A DNA stretch of 25,486 bases from DUPQ01 sp022706885 (lineage in GTDB: Bacteria > Bacillota > Clostridia > DUPQ01). Under the pieces are notes generated by a model, which saw only the letters and a list, made by a program, of their open reading frames with translations, did not search any database and was not told where the DNA came from. The position numbers and the translations under genes were made by a program. Location of the stretch: positions 1-25,486 of the forward strand of contig JAKJBR010000016.1 of NCBI GenBank assembly GCA_022706885.1, read 5' to 3'. Numbering within the stretch: position 1 is the stretch's first letter; each line of letters starts with the position of its first letter. Shown here piece by piece: positions 1 through 7,891 of the stretch.

Positions 1-734
1 CTTCGCAATATCCTGAAAGAAGAACCGCTTTCTCCTTCAAAATACAGTACGGTATCCACCATGTGTTCCAAAAGCTTGGGACCGGCTATATTGCCTTCTT
101 TGGTCACATGTCCTACTATAAACAGTGATGTACCCGAGCGTTTTGCCGCATTTACCAGCATTAAAGCGGAATTCTTTATCTGATTTACACTGCCTGCTAT
201 GGAAGGTATCCGGTCGGAATAAACGGTCTGTATGGAATCCACAACTGCAACTGCGGGTTTTGTATCAATTATTGCCTTACATATAACATCGGTATCGGTC
301 TCGGAAGCCAGTTTTACATTGCTTCTTTTCAAACCTATTCTTTTTGCTCTTAATCCCAGCTGGCTGATACTTTCTTCTGCGGAAATGTATAAAATATCTT
401 TATCTGTCTGAACATGCTGACATAGCTGAAGAAGAATTGTGGACTTTCCTATTCCGGGGTCTCCGCCGACTAAAATAACCGAGCCCGATACAATTCCGCT
501 GCCGAGAACTCTGTCCATTTCTTCTATGCCGCTGCTTATTCTGGAAGACTCGTTGTAGTCTATATCAAAAACGGTATCCAATTCTATTTCCCGTACCTTA
601 TCGGTTTTTGAGCTTTTTACTTCACTTACTTCCTCAAAAGTATTCCACTCCTGACACGACGGACATTTACCCATCCACTTCACCGTTTCATAACCGCAGG
701 ATGTGCATACGAAATAATTGTTATTCCTGGCCAT
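1..734 (-). CDS. radA: DNA repair protein RadA (C-terminus beyond window)
   Basis: RadA (Sms) is a RecA-like ATPase and DnaB-type helicase that drives branch migration during recombinational repair. About 244 codons are visible, starting at the ATG at 732-734. An N-terminal four-cysteine zinc finger is formed by C10, C13, C24 and C27. The Walker A motif GGDPGIGKST lies near residues 90-99, followed by the ATPase core with VDSIQT. The window ends right after the conserved VLYFEGE stretch, just before where the RadA-specific KNRFG motif and the Lon-like C-terminal domain should lie, so roughly 45% of the protein is missing. It follows ctsR by 10 bases, so it is very probably co-transcribed and CtsR-controlled. 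Family assignment is firm from zinc finger plus Walker A spacing. Confidence 0.96.
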   Translation of the reverse strand, partial: MARNNNYFVCTSCGYETVKWMGKCPSCQEWNTFEEVSEVKSSKTDKVREIELDTVFDIDYNESSRISSGIEEMDRVLGSGIVSGSVILVGGDPGIGKSTILLQLCQHVQTDKDILYISAEESISQLGLRAKRIGLKRSNVKLASETDTDVICKAIIDTKPAVAVVDSIQTVYSDRIPSIAGSVNQIKNSALMLVNAAKRSGTSLFIVGHVTKEGNIAGPKLLEHMVDTVLYFEGESGSSFRILR

Positions 735-744
735 AGAGTCTCCT

Positions 745-1203
745 TTAGATTATTATTTTCATGAGCATATTCTTTAAAATATCCGCTCTGACCTTGTCCC
801 TTAGGAAAACAGGGACACTCTTTAATGAATTGTCGTTTATCGCCGCTTTTAACAGATTCTTTTCCTCTTCGGAAATTATTTCCAGATCGGCAACATTATC
901 TATGTTAATATCCGCCGAATGTTTACTTATCTCATCACCGATGGAAAGAATAATGTGCATGATATAGTCGTAAGGCTTGTCGGTGGACATACGGCTTATG
1001 GTAATGTGGCCTCCGCCCCCTCTTTTACTTTCCACGAAATATCCTCTTTCGGAGTTGAATCTTGTTGCTATGACATAGTTTATCTGTGACGGAACACAAT
1101 TAAAGTAACCGGCAAGTTCATTCCTTTGGATTTCCACTTGCCCGTCGGTTTCATCTATCATCTCTTTAATGAAGTCCTCTATTATATCACTCAATCTTGC
1201 CAT
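745..1203 (-). CDS. ctsR: CtsR, class III stress gene repressor
   Basis: CtsR is the dimeric winged-helix repressor of clp/heat-shock genes in Firmicutes and senses heat through a glycine-rich wing. The 152-aa length is normal. The N-terminal helix-turn-helix occupies about residues 1-60, and the diagnostic wing RGGGGHITI starts at R61. The C-terminal helical dimerisation domain follows. The start is backed by an AAAGGTGAT Shine-Dalgarno 5-7 bases upstream. The usual partners mcsA, mcsB and clpC do not lie between ctsR and radA; whether they exist elsewhere cannot be seen. Its own promoter carries a CtsR-type direct repeat, so autoregulation is likely. Confidence 0.96.
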   Translation of the reverse strand: MARLSDIIEDFIKEMIDETDGQVEIQRNELAGYFNCVPSQINYVIATRFNSERGYFVESKRGGGGHITISRMSTDKPYDYIMHIILSIGDEISKHSADINIDNVADLEIISEEEKNLLKAAINDNSLKSVPVFLRDKVRADILKNMLMKIII

Positions 1204-1214
1204 TCATTATCACC

Positions 1215-1231
1215 TTTGACTTTCTCTGACT
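1215..1231 (-). promoter_or_regulatory. CtsR operator
   Basis: On the minus strand this reads AGTCAGA-GAA-AGTCAAA. It matches the known CtsR heptad direct repeat RGTCAAA-NAN-RGTCAAA with one mismatch. It covers the predicted ctsR transcription start and touches the Shine-Dalgarno, which fits repression of ctsR-radA by CtsR. Confidence 0.8.
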
Positions 1232-1233
1232 TT

Positions 1234-1261
1234 ATTATATCAAATGTGATATTTTTTTCAA
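1234..1261 (-). promoter_or_regulatory. ctsR-radA promoter
   Basis: Sigma-A type promoter on the minus strand: -35 TTGAAA (1256-1261), 16-bp spacer, -10 TATAAT (1234-1239). The start site would fall near 1227, inside the CtsR operator. Confidence 0.75.
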
Positions 1262-1267
1262 CCTCTA

Positions 1268-1296
1268 TTTAAAACGGCACTCCCAGATGGTATACT
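1268..1296 (+). promoter_or_regulatory. Possible tdk promoter
   Basis: A TATACT -10 (1291-1296) is preceded by a 17-bp spacer and TTTAAA (1268-1273), a weak -35. It would give a leader of about 30 bases before the GGAGG Shine-Dalgarno of tdk. The -35 has two mismatches, so confidence is limited. Confidence 0.4.
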
Positions 1297-1335
1297 ATAT
1301 ATGCAACCTTTTTATATATTCTTTCGGAGGAAACT

Positions 1336-1908
1336 ATGGCTAAACTATATTTCAGATACGGAGCGATGGGAAGTTCAAAATCCGCAAATGCAATTATGGT
1401 GGTTTATAACTATAAAGAAAGAAACCAGACCGCAGTGCTGTTAAAACCGGTATCGGACAATCGTGACGGCGAACAGATAAATGTCTCCAGATGCGGTTTA
1501 AGCATGGAATGCAAATATGCGGAAACTTTTTTAAATCAGTCGGATGAAGAGATAAGTAAATATGACTGCATCGTTATAGACGAAGCACAGTTTCTTACAA
1601 AGGCACAGGTGGAAACGCTTGTACATATTGCCGATGACCTGGATATACCCGTTATATGCTACGGATTAAGAGCGGACTTTCAGCGTAAACTTTTTGAAGG
1701 CAGTCTATATCTTCTGGCATGGGCCGACACAATAGAGGAGATAAAGACCATCTGCTGGTGCGGTAAAAAAGCCACATGCAATGCAAGAATAGGCCCCGAC
1801 GGTAAGATTGTGCGGGAAGGTCCGCAATTCTTCCTCGGAGGTAACGACACATATATCCCGTTATGCAGAAAGCATCACAGAAGCGGACAGACAAAAAAGG
1901 AAGACTAA
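1336..1908 (+). CDS. tdk: Thymidine kinase (type II)
   Basis: Cytosolic salvage enzyme that phosphorylates thymidine to dTMP with ATP. The 190-aa length is typical of the bacterial/TK1-like type. The P-loop is GAMGSSKS (residues 9-16), with Ser in place of the last P-loop glycine. The Walker B and catalytic base lie in IDEAQ (E83). The C-terminal lasso zinc site is built from C140, C142, C177 and the following His residues in LCRKHH. The ATG at 1336 has a GGAGG Shine-Dalgarno five bases upstream. It is transcribed alone, divergent from ctsR and convergent with the EF-G-like gene, and is followed at once by a perfect hairpin. Confidence 0.96.
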   Translation: MAKLYFRYGAMGSSKSANAIMVVYNYKERNQTAVLLKPVSDNRDGEQINVSRCGLSMECKYAETFLNQSDEEISKYDCIVIDEAQFLTKAQVETLVHIADDLDIPVICYGLRADFQRKLFEGSLYLLAWADTIEEIKTICWCGKKATCNARIGPDGKIVREGPQFFLGGNDTYIPLCRKHHRSGQTKKED

Positions 1909-1931
1909 AAGGACAGATTATCTGTCCTTTT
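1907..1931 (+). terminator. Hairpin terminator after tdk
   Basis: A perfect 11-bp inverted repeat (1907-1917 with 1921-1931, core AAAGGACAGA/TCTGTCCTTT) with a 3-base loop overlaps the tdk stop codon. The arm ends in TTTT followed by an AT-rich stretch. It sits between convergent genes and could also stop transcripts from the EF-G-like gene. Confidence 0.75.
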
Positions 1932-2005
1932 AATATATTTACTCCTCATAGTTACATCTTCACACCCTTTCAGTTATATACGAACATAACGAAAGTATGA
2001 ATACC

Positions 2006-4078
2006 TTATTCTTCTTCGCCCTCTCTCTTGGAAGCTGCAACAACTTTTTCCGCCAAGTTTCCGGGCATTTCCTCATATCGCTCCAACTTCATGGTAAAGG
2101 AGCCTCTGCCCTGAGTCATACTTCTCAAATCGGTTGCATACTTGAACATTTCCGCATGAGGAACTTCGGCTATTACCTTCTGGTATCCTTTGTCGGCAGG
2201 ATGCATACCTAAAATTCTTCCTCTTCTCTTGTTGATGTCACCGATTATGTCACCCAAATATGCGTCGGGAATCATTACTTCACAGGACATAATGGGCTCC
2301 AACAGAACGGGAGAAGCATCAATAAGCTTCCTGTATGCCAAGCTGGAAGCAATTTTAAATGCCATTTCCGAAGAGTCGACATCATGATAGGAACCGTCAA
2401 TAAGGGTGGCTTTCAGTCTTACCATGGGATATCCTGCAAGCACTCCTTTAACTATGCATTCCCTCAATCCTTTTTCTACGGCCGGTATATAGTTTTTAGG
2501 TACCGAGCCGCCGAAAATCTTCTCTTCAAATACCAAATCTTCTTCTTCACCGGGCTCAAATATTACTTTAACATGACCGTACTGTCCGTGACCTCCCGAT
2601 TGTTTCTTATGTTTTCCTTCGGTTTCCAGTTTTTTCTTTATTGTCTCTCTGTACGGTATTTTCGGATCGGTAAGCTTAACCGAAACTCCGTATTTTGCTT
2701 TAAGTTTGCTGGTTATAACATCGATATGTTGTTCTCCGAGACCGCTTATGAGAAGCTGCTTGGTCTCCGGGTTATTCTCCACTCTGAATGTAGGATCTTC
2801 ATCACTGAGTTTACTCAATCCCGAACCTATCTTATCCTCATCACCTTTGGCAAGAGGCTCTACCGCCAATGATATTGAAGGTTGGGGAAAATCAATCTTC
2901 TTAAGTTCCAGAGGGAAAGACTGCAACGACAGTGTGTCATTAGTCTGGGTATCGGTCAGTTTTGCTACAGCTACTATATCACCTGCAACAGCTTTATCGG
3001 TCTGCTCCTGCTTTTTACCTTTGACGAAAAAGAGGTTGGACATTTTTTCCGTATCCGTTGTTCTGCTGTTTATAACCGTCATATCCGACCTCAATTCGCC
3101 CGAACAGACCTTTATCAGCGAGATTTTTCCTACGAAAGCATCCACCATTGTCTTGAATACCAGTCCTGCGAACTTCTCGTCGCTTGAAGGATTGAGCACC
3201 ACCTGTTCATCGGTTCCCGCCTTAACGGCATGTACCTTGTACGCGGCCGGTGACGGGAATAACGAAATCAATTCATCCATCAGGACATCAATACCCGCAA
3301 GCAGCATTGAAGAACCGCAGAATACCGGGAAAATCGAATCTTCTTCTATTCCGTGAGTTAAGCCTTTTATTATTTCCTCGTCTGTGAAATGTTCGCCTTC
3401 GAAGTATTTTTCCATAAGCTCTTCTTCGGTTTCCGCTACCGCTTCCATGATGGGTTCTCTGAGCTCTTCGGTTTTAGCCAGGTACTCAGCCGGAATATCC
3501 ATGACTTTGGTTACTTTATCTTTAACCATGTATGCTTTTTTATAGACTATATCTACTATACCTTTAAACTCGCCGTCTTCCATTATCGGGAAATGAAACG
3601 GTAATACTTTGTTGCCGAATTGTTCTTTTAAATCTTCCACAACCTTAAAGAAGTCCGCATGATCTTCTTCCGGTTTGGTTACAAAGAATGCCCTGCTTAT
3701 ATCTCTTTCATTGGCATAGCCCCAGGCTTTTTCCGTTCCCACTTCTATGCCGTTCTTTGCGGTAAGCAGTATTAACGCTATTTCCGCAGCTCTTGTGGCA
3801 CATTTTACTTCACCTTCGAAATCGAAATATCCCGGAGTATCCAGTATATTCAGTTTATGATTTTTCCATAGTACCGGTGCTATGGAAGTATTTATGGAAA
3901 ACTTCCTGCGTATTTCCTCCGGATCATAGTCACATGTTGTGTTTCCGTCGTTAATGTTTCCGAATCTGTCAATTCCCTTTGACAGAAACAGCATTGCTTC
4001 CGCTAATGTTGTTTTACCCGAACTTCCGTGTCCCAGCAGTACTACATTTCTGATATTGGTTGTGGTGTAATTTTTCAT
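2006..4078 (-). CDS. EF-G-like translational GTPase (FusA2-type, atypical G motifs)
   Basis: Full-length (690 aa) homologue of elongation factor G with domains I-V in normal order: GTPase about 1-270, domain II about 290-380, domain III about 395-470, domain IV about 470-600, domain V to the end. It is not a standard FusA. The P-loop GHGSSGKT (16-23) is intact, but the switch II motif is DTPGY with Tyr84 where EF-G has the catalytic histidine, and the G4 motif NKxD reads TKPE (134-137). Both changes point to the EF-G-like paralogue group. For one mycobacterial EF-G paralogue, nucleotide binding without ribosome-dependent GTPase activity has been reported, so a translocation role should not be assumed. 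The ATG abuts the rex stop codon with AGGAG inside rex, so it is translated from the rex transcript. Confidence 0.9.
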   Translation of the reverse strand: MKNYTTTNIRNVVLLGHGSSGKTTLAEAMLFLSKGIDRFGNINDGNTTCDYDPEEIRRKFSINTSIAPVLWKNHKLNILDTPGYFDFEGEVKCATRAAEIALILLTAKNGIEVGTEKAWGYANERDISRAFFVTKPEEDHADFFKVVEDLKEQFGNKVLPFHFPIMEDGEFKGIVDIVYKKAYMVKDKVTKVMDIPAEYLAKTEELREPIMEAVAETEEELMEKYFEGEHFTDEEIIKGLTHGIEEDSIFPVFCGSSMLLAGIDVLMDELISLFPSPAAYKVHAVKAGTDEQVVLNPSSDEKFAGLVFKTMVDAFVGKISLIKVCSGELRSDMTVINSRTTDTEKMSNLFFVKGKKQEQTDKAVAGDIVAVAKLTDTQTNDTLSLQSFPLELKKIDFPQPSISLAVEPLAKGDEDKIGSGLSKLSDEDPTFRVENNPETKQLLISGLGEQHIDVITSKLKAKYGVSVKLTDPKIPYRETIKKKLETEGKHKKQSGGHGQYGHVKVIFEPGEEEDLVFEEKIFGGSVPKNYIPAVEKGLRECIVKGVLAGYPMVRLKATLIDGSYHDVDSSEMAFKIASSLAYRKLIDASPVLLEPIMSCEVMIPDAYLGDIIGDINKRRGRILGMHPADKGYQKVIAEVPHAEMFKYATDLRSMTQGRGSFTMKLERYEEMPGNLAEKVVAASKREGEEE

Positions 4079-4720
4079 TTATTTCTCCTCTTGAAAATTC
4101 TTTATTTTATATCCCAGCACCATCAGACTGTCACTGAGATGAACATTCTCTATCGGTATATCATGCGGCAATTTCAAATCCATGGGCGAGAAATTGAATA
4201 AGCCCTTGACACCTGCATTGGCTACTCTCGAAGCAATACCTTTTGTTTCGCTCCTGGGTAATGACAATATCGCTATATCGGTTTCATGCTGAGCGATAAA
4301 ATCTTCCAGTCTGTCAATACTCATTATCTCGGTGCCGTTTATCGTCTTGCCTATAAGTTTGGGATTTATGTCAAATATTCCTATTATGTCAAATCCTCTT
4401 TTATGAAAATTATTATACTTTGCCAGTGCCGTTCCCAAGTTTCCCGCTCCTATTATTATCACGGTAAACCCCTGTTCCTTTAAAAGAATCTGCTTCATAC
4501 TGTCGTACAGCACCTCTACACTGTATCCGTATCCCTGTTGCCCGAAACCTCCGAAGTAACTGAAGTCCTGCCGTATCTGAGAAGCAGTCATACCCATCTT
4601 TTCTCCCAACTCGGAAGAGGAAATCCTGGTTATCCCGTTTTCCTTCAGTTCTGTAAAATATCTGAGATATCTCGGTAGTCTGCGCATTACTGCTTCAGAC
4701 AGTCGCTTTTTTGCCTGCAT
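4079..4720 (-). CDS. rex: Redox-sensing transcriptional repressor Rex
   Basis: Rex binds NADH or NAD+ and derepresses fermentative and respiratory genes when the NADH/NAD+ ratio rises. The 213-aa length is normal. An N-terminal winged helix (about 1-80) contains the Rex signature RQDFSYFGGFGQQGYGY around 50-66. A Rossmann domain with GAGNLG (91-96) and the acidic FDIN binding NAD(H) follows, and the C-terminal domain-swapped helix ends the protein. The ATG at 4720 has a GGAGAG Shine-Dalgarno. It is first in a two-gene unit with the EF-G-like gene. I see no convincing Rex palindrome in its promoter. Confidence 0.96.
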   Translation of the reverse strand: MQAKKRLSEAVMRRLPRYLRYFTELKENGITRISSSELGEKMGMTASQIRQDFSYFGGFGQQGYGYSVEVLYDSMKQILLKEQGFTVIIIGAGNLGTALAKYNNFHKRGFDIIGIFDINPKLIGKTINGTEIMSIDRLEDFIAQHETDIAILSLPRSETKGIASRVANAGVKGLFNFSPMDLKLPHDIPIENVHLSDSLMVLGYKIKNFQEEK

Positions 4721-4752
4721 TTCTCTCTCCGGTACAAATAATCACCCGACAA

Positions 4753-4781
4753 ATTATATTAAAATAATTATATCATGTCAA
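4753..4781 (-). promoter_or_regulatory. rex promoter
   Basis: Minus-strand -35 TTGACA (4776-4781), 17-bp spacer, -10 TATAAT (4753-4758): a perfect sigma-A consensus, giving a leader of roughly 25 bases before rex. Confidence 0.85.
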
Positions 4782-4834
4782 TCGGCAGTTGGTGCAAAAT
4801 CAGCATCAGTGCCGATGCCGGTCAGTGCCGTCTT

Positions 4835-5641
4835 TTATGGCAAAGATGCAATATCGGGAATATGTTTCATGAAATCTTCCGCATTGCCTCCCATCCGGCT
4901 GATTGCGGAACAGATATCGGCAATTTCCGATTTTCCGATATCGTTTATATTCCTGGAAAGATAACCTCTTAAGAAAACAACCGCTTTGGCATTATCCAGA
5001 TCCGCCATAATATTTGCAACCAGCCCCTTATCTTCTGTCGTAAGAAAATGCTCGCGTAACATTCTGTAAACGGAATCGCTCTTATCCGATTGCCTGAACA
5101 TGGAGGCCAATACCGACAGTAAATCTTCATTACCCCGGTTTTTGCTCATGATATCGGAAATCCTGCTATATACGGTATCTTTATTGAAAGTTGCCAGCAC
5201 ATCGGATGCTTCTTCCTTCAGTAAATCGGAATGGACGGTTGTTATATAACCGATAAGAAATGTTGTGATATCTTCCGTCTCATATCCCGTCAAAGCATTG
5301 ATCAGTGAAGCCCTTTCCGCTTCCGGTCGTGTTTCGTCCAGTATCTTGTGCTTTATGCCTTCTGTTCCTATACTCTCATGAAGTATGGTTATGAGTGAAT
5401 ACGGAAGATACATATCGCATACCGTCAATGCCATATCCAATACATTGTCGATGCCTTCTTTTTCTATATCATTTCTCAAAGACCGTTCCACGCTCAAGCC
5501 GTCAATTGTCTCTTTTTCAAACTGTTCCCGTGCCCGGGTTATAACGGAGAAGTACTGCTCTTTGGTGGTCACCTCATCCATCGCTTTTTCAAAAACCTTC
5601 TGCATTACCTTGTTGTATCTGATGAAAAGTTTGTCGGTCAT
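4835..5641 (-). CDS. Unknown helical (HEAT-like) protein, last gene of the ABC operon
   Basis: A 268-aa protein with no signal peptide or membrane segment, so probably cytosolic. I do not recognise a named family. It is almost wholly alpha-helical by residue pattern. Several stretches resemble HEAT/ARM-type helical repeats (short helix pairs such as those around LLSVLASMFRQ and AVVFLRGYLSR). That would suit a scaffold or protein-binding role, but this is inference. Its start codon overlaps the stop of the preceding membrane-protein gene by 4 bases (5638-5641), so translation is probably coupled. It closes the operon of the Gld-like exporter. The following rex gene has its own promoter. Confidence 0.8.
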   Translation of the reverse strand: MTDKLFIRYNKVMQKVFEKAMDEVTTKEQYFSVITRAREQFEKETIDGLSVERSLRNDIEKEGIDNVLDMALTVCDMYLPYSLITILHESIGTEGIKHKILDETRPEAERASLINALTGYETEDITTFLIGYITTVHSDLLKEEASDVLATFNKDTVYSRISDIMSKNRGNEDLLSVLASMFRQSDKSDSVYRMLREHFLTTEDKGLVANIMADLDNAKAVVFLRGYLSRNINDIGKSEIADICSAISRMGGNAEDFMKHIPDIASLP

Positions 5642-6168
5642 TTCAAAAAATCCTCATCCTCTTTAAGTTTTCTCTTAAGCTCCGGTTTATCTATACCTTT
5701 TAAGCCCATAAAATACCAGATTCCGCTTATTATCGGCACTACCGAATATGCAACCGCAAAGGCATACCATGTATACTTCAGAGTGTTAATCATAAAATAC
5801 ATGGGCCCCAGAGCACATCGGAAAAGATAATGGAATATTCTTAATCCCAACTCCAGAGAGTTGTCATATATTAAGCAATGCACAAGTCCTAATATGAGGT
5901 AGGGTACCATCGCAATCCATCCGTATATGAAACCTTTTGCCGAGAAAGGACGCGCATCGGGGTCATATCGTTCCGACTTACCTACCGATAAAGCGGTTCT
6001 GGAGATTATAAAGAACATAAACAAAAACATTACAAAAGAATATGCCAAAAGCCATAATGTTCTGTTATTTGCCATATTCAACGGGGCAATCACAAAAAAA
6101 GTGAACACGGCTGCCGCTATAGTATATGCAAACAATATTCTGGAGGCGTTTTTTATAAATATCTTCAT
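5638..6168 (-). CDS. Unknown polytopic membrane protein in the ABC operon
   Basis: A 176-aa integral membrane protein with four to five predicted segments at about residues 10-30, 37-57, 80-101, 109-128 and 132-154, and a charged C-terminal tail rich in Lys/Asp/Glu. I recognise no family. It lies 10 bases after the DUF4340 gene and overlaps the next gene by 4 bases (ATGA), so it is part of the exporter operon. A role as an accessory membrane subunit of that exporter is inferred from position alone. Confidence 0.8.
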   Translation of the reverse strand: MKIFIKNASRILFAYTIAAAVFTFFVIAPLNMANNRTLWLLAYSFVMFLFMFFIISRTALSVGKSERYDPDARPFSAKGFIYGWIAMVPYLILGLVHCLIYDNSLELGLRIFHYLFRCALGPMYFMINTLKYTWYAFAVAYSVVPIISGIWYFMGLKGIDKPELKRKLKEDEDFLK

Positions 6169-6178
6169 CCTTCAATCT

Positions 6179-7891
6179 CTATTGCTCTTCCGCATCCTTC
6201 TTCTTACGTCTCCTGACAAGAAGATATACTGTAACGCTTGCAGCTGCTAAAACACCGAGTGTGACATATAACCATGTGTTGGCGCCTTTATACGAGCCGG
6301 GGTCTGTGTGTTTTATAGCGGAGATGGGTGCCGATATCTTGTGACCGCACACTTTGCATATCTTTTCTTTTAATCCCTGCTCTTCTTCAGTTGCCTCTTT
6401 AATTATTACCCAATCTCCGAAGTCATGCTCCTTACCGTCCTTACACAGAACATAAAGATAATCGGTATACAGTGCAAGGAATTTTTGCATACTGTTTTCA
6501 ATGGGTCCGGAATCCACGATTGTGCCGCTGTACTGTGACATCATATCAAATTGGGGATTATACCTTATGTAATACATACTCTTATTGTCACGGATGTAAT
6601 ATGCCAGTCTTTCGGTATTTCCCGACACATAGTCTATTTCAATCAGGAAATAGGGTTTCTGTGTTTCCGAAGGGCCTTTCCATTGCAGGTCGTAATCCAC
6701 AATTACCGTGGAATAGAAAGTGTAGTTGTATAAGTCGGCTCCGTACTGAAGCTCCACAATGTCTCCGTTTATCGTATATTCATAATTCTCTACGAGTTTT
6801 TCATCCAGAAGATACTCCTTCTCTTTGATGTCCACATTATAGACCTCACCTGTCCCGAAGACATAATTCATTGATTTAATATTCTTGATAAGAGGCTCAT
6901 ACGGGAAGGGATAGAGTATTTCCAAAAGTTCGGTATCTATCCATCCCAGATATTTGGTCGGAACAAGGAATACTTCTTCGGAATTGTCAAACTTGGCATA
7001 GTAGCTTCTGTCTTCTATGGACTGTCTGCCTATATGCAGTGTCACGGTCTTTTTGTCGGCGGTAACTTTTATGGAGTATGCGGGTTTGAAAAGGTCATAG
7101 TTTCTGTAATCGGCTTCGGTAGGGAGTACATTCACATATTCTCCTATAACCATCTCATATGTCTTATCCACCATTTCCTGAGCTGTCTGAGAATAGGTCT
7201 TTGCGGACAGCGGCTCCACTAACTTCCATTTAATGTGTTCATCCGGCTCCAGTGTAAACTCCAGCTCACCTTTTTTATAAAGTGAAAAGGATGTAAGACT
7301 GTTGGCACTGCCGGGGAAAATAACTTCCGAAAGAAGATACTCTCTGTAAATGGTAAGCATACCGAAGGAGGTATCGGAAATGGTATAGACCTTGTCCACT
7401 CCTTCACGCATTGCATACACATTGTACGTTACATCAATTACATCACCGAAATACACTTTGTAGCTTGTGCCGTTTTTAAGGGTAACTTCAAAATACGAGT
7501 TGTAGTCAATCCCGTACTTGGCAAGATTCTTCGGAGATTCCTCAATAACATCCACACTGATAAGCGATGCAGCCTGTACAAGTGCCGTACTTATATTCTG
7601 ATTCAGTTCTCTTTCCGGTTCGTTTACCAGTCTGTACTGCATTTCGGTTTTTTCCTCGCCCTGCTCATCTTTTACTTTCACTTCCATGAGTTCCACGGTG
7701 GTCTGCTCTCCCGAAATACAGAATGTATAACGCATTATGTCGTCGGATTTAATATTTACCGGAGTGATAATCTCGGTTATTTTCGGATTTTCCACTCTGG
7801 TTTTGGCAATAATGTCATCGATTATAAAGTAAGCCGCCACTGCAACAGCCAATATTATTACTATAATGATGATGGTCTTCAGATTCTTCAT
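6179..7891 (-). CDS. DUF4340 domain protein with C-terminal CxxCG module and TM anchor
   Basis: A 570-aa extracytoplasmic protein. It has an N-terminal membrane anchor (about 5-27), then a long beta-rich region typical of DUF4340, which in many bacteria is encoded beside gliding-type ABC-2 exporters. From about 488 to 523 there is an extra module of the pattern H-FG-W-(x)n-G-C-xx-CG (H489, W494, C512, C515) that is common in clostridial surface proteins. A C-terminal hydrophobic segment (539-559) and a tail RRRKKK follow. This end resembles a sortase-type anchor but has no LPXTG; only TDPGS is present. Its ATG abuts the GldG stop codon. The domain call is good; the molecular role is unknown. 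Confidence 0.85.
   Translation of the reverse strand: MKNLKTIIIIVIILAVAVAAYFIIDDIIAKTRVENPKITEIITPVNIKSDDIMRYTFCISGEQTTVELMEVKVKDEQGEEKTEMQYRLVNEPERELNQNISTALVQAASLISVDVIEESPKNLAKYGIDYNSYFEVTLKNGTSYKVYFGDVIDVTYNVYAMREGVDKVYTISDTSFGMLTIYREYLLSEVIFPGSANSLTSFSLYKKGELEFTLEPDEHIKWKLVEPLSAKTYSQTAQEMVDKTYEMVIGEYVNVLPTEADYRNYDLFKPAYSIKVTADKKTVTLHIGRQSIEDRSYYAKFDNSEEVFLVPTKYLGWIDTELLEILYPFPYEPLIKNIKSMNYVFGTGEVYNVDIKEKEYLLDEKLVENYEYTINGDIVELQYGADLYNYTFYSTVIVDYDLQWKGPSETQKPYFLIEIDYVSGNTERLAYYIRDNKSMYYIRYNPQFDMMSQYSGTIVDSGPIENSMQKFLALYTDYLYVLCKDGKEHDFGDWVIIKEATEEEQGLKEKICKVCGHKISAPISAIKHTDPGSYKGANTWLYVTLGVLAAASVTVYLLVRRRKKKDAEEQ

Noticed and set aside
2706..3356. 216-aa open frame on the plus strand
   Set aside because: It lies entirely inside the EF-G-like gene on the opposite strand, has serine-rich antisense-type composition, no Shine-Dalgarno and no recognisable domain.
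4785..4825. GC-rich repeat (GGCACTGA twice) as a terminator after the helical protein gene
   Set aside because: The possible stem is only about 5 bp with no T-run, so it is not supported.
4721..4834. Rex-box palindrome in the rex promoter
   Set aside because: The AT-rich spacer has no TTGTnAA-type inverted arms at the right spacing; any match is to low-complexity AT.
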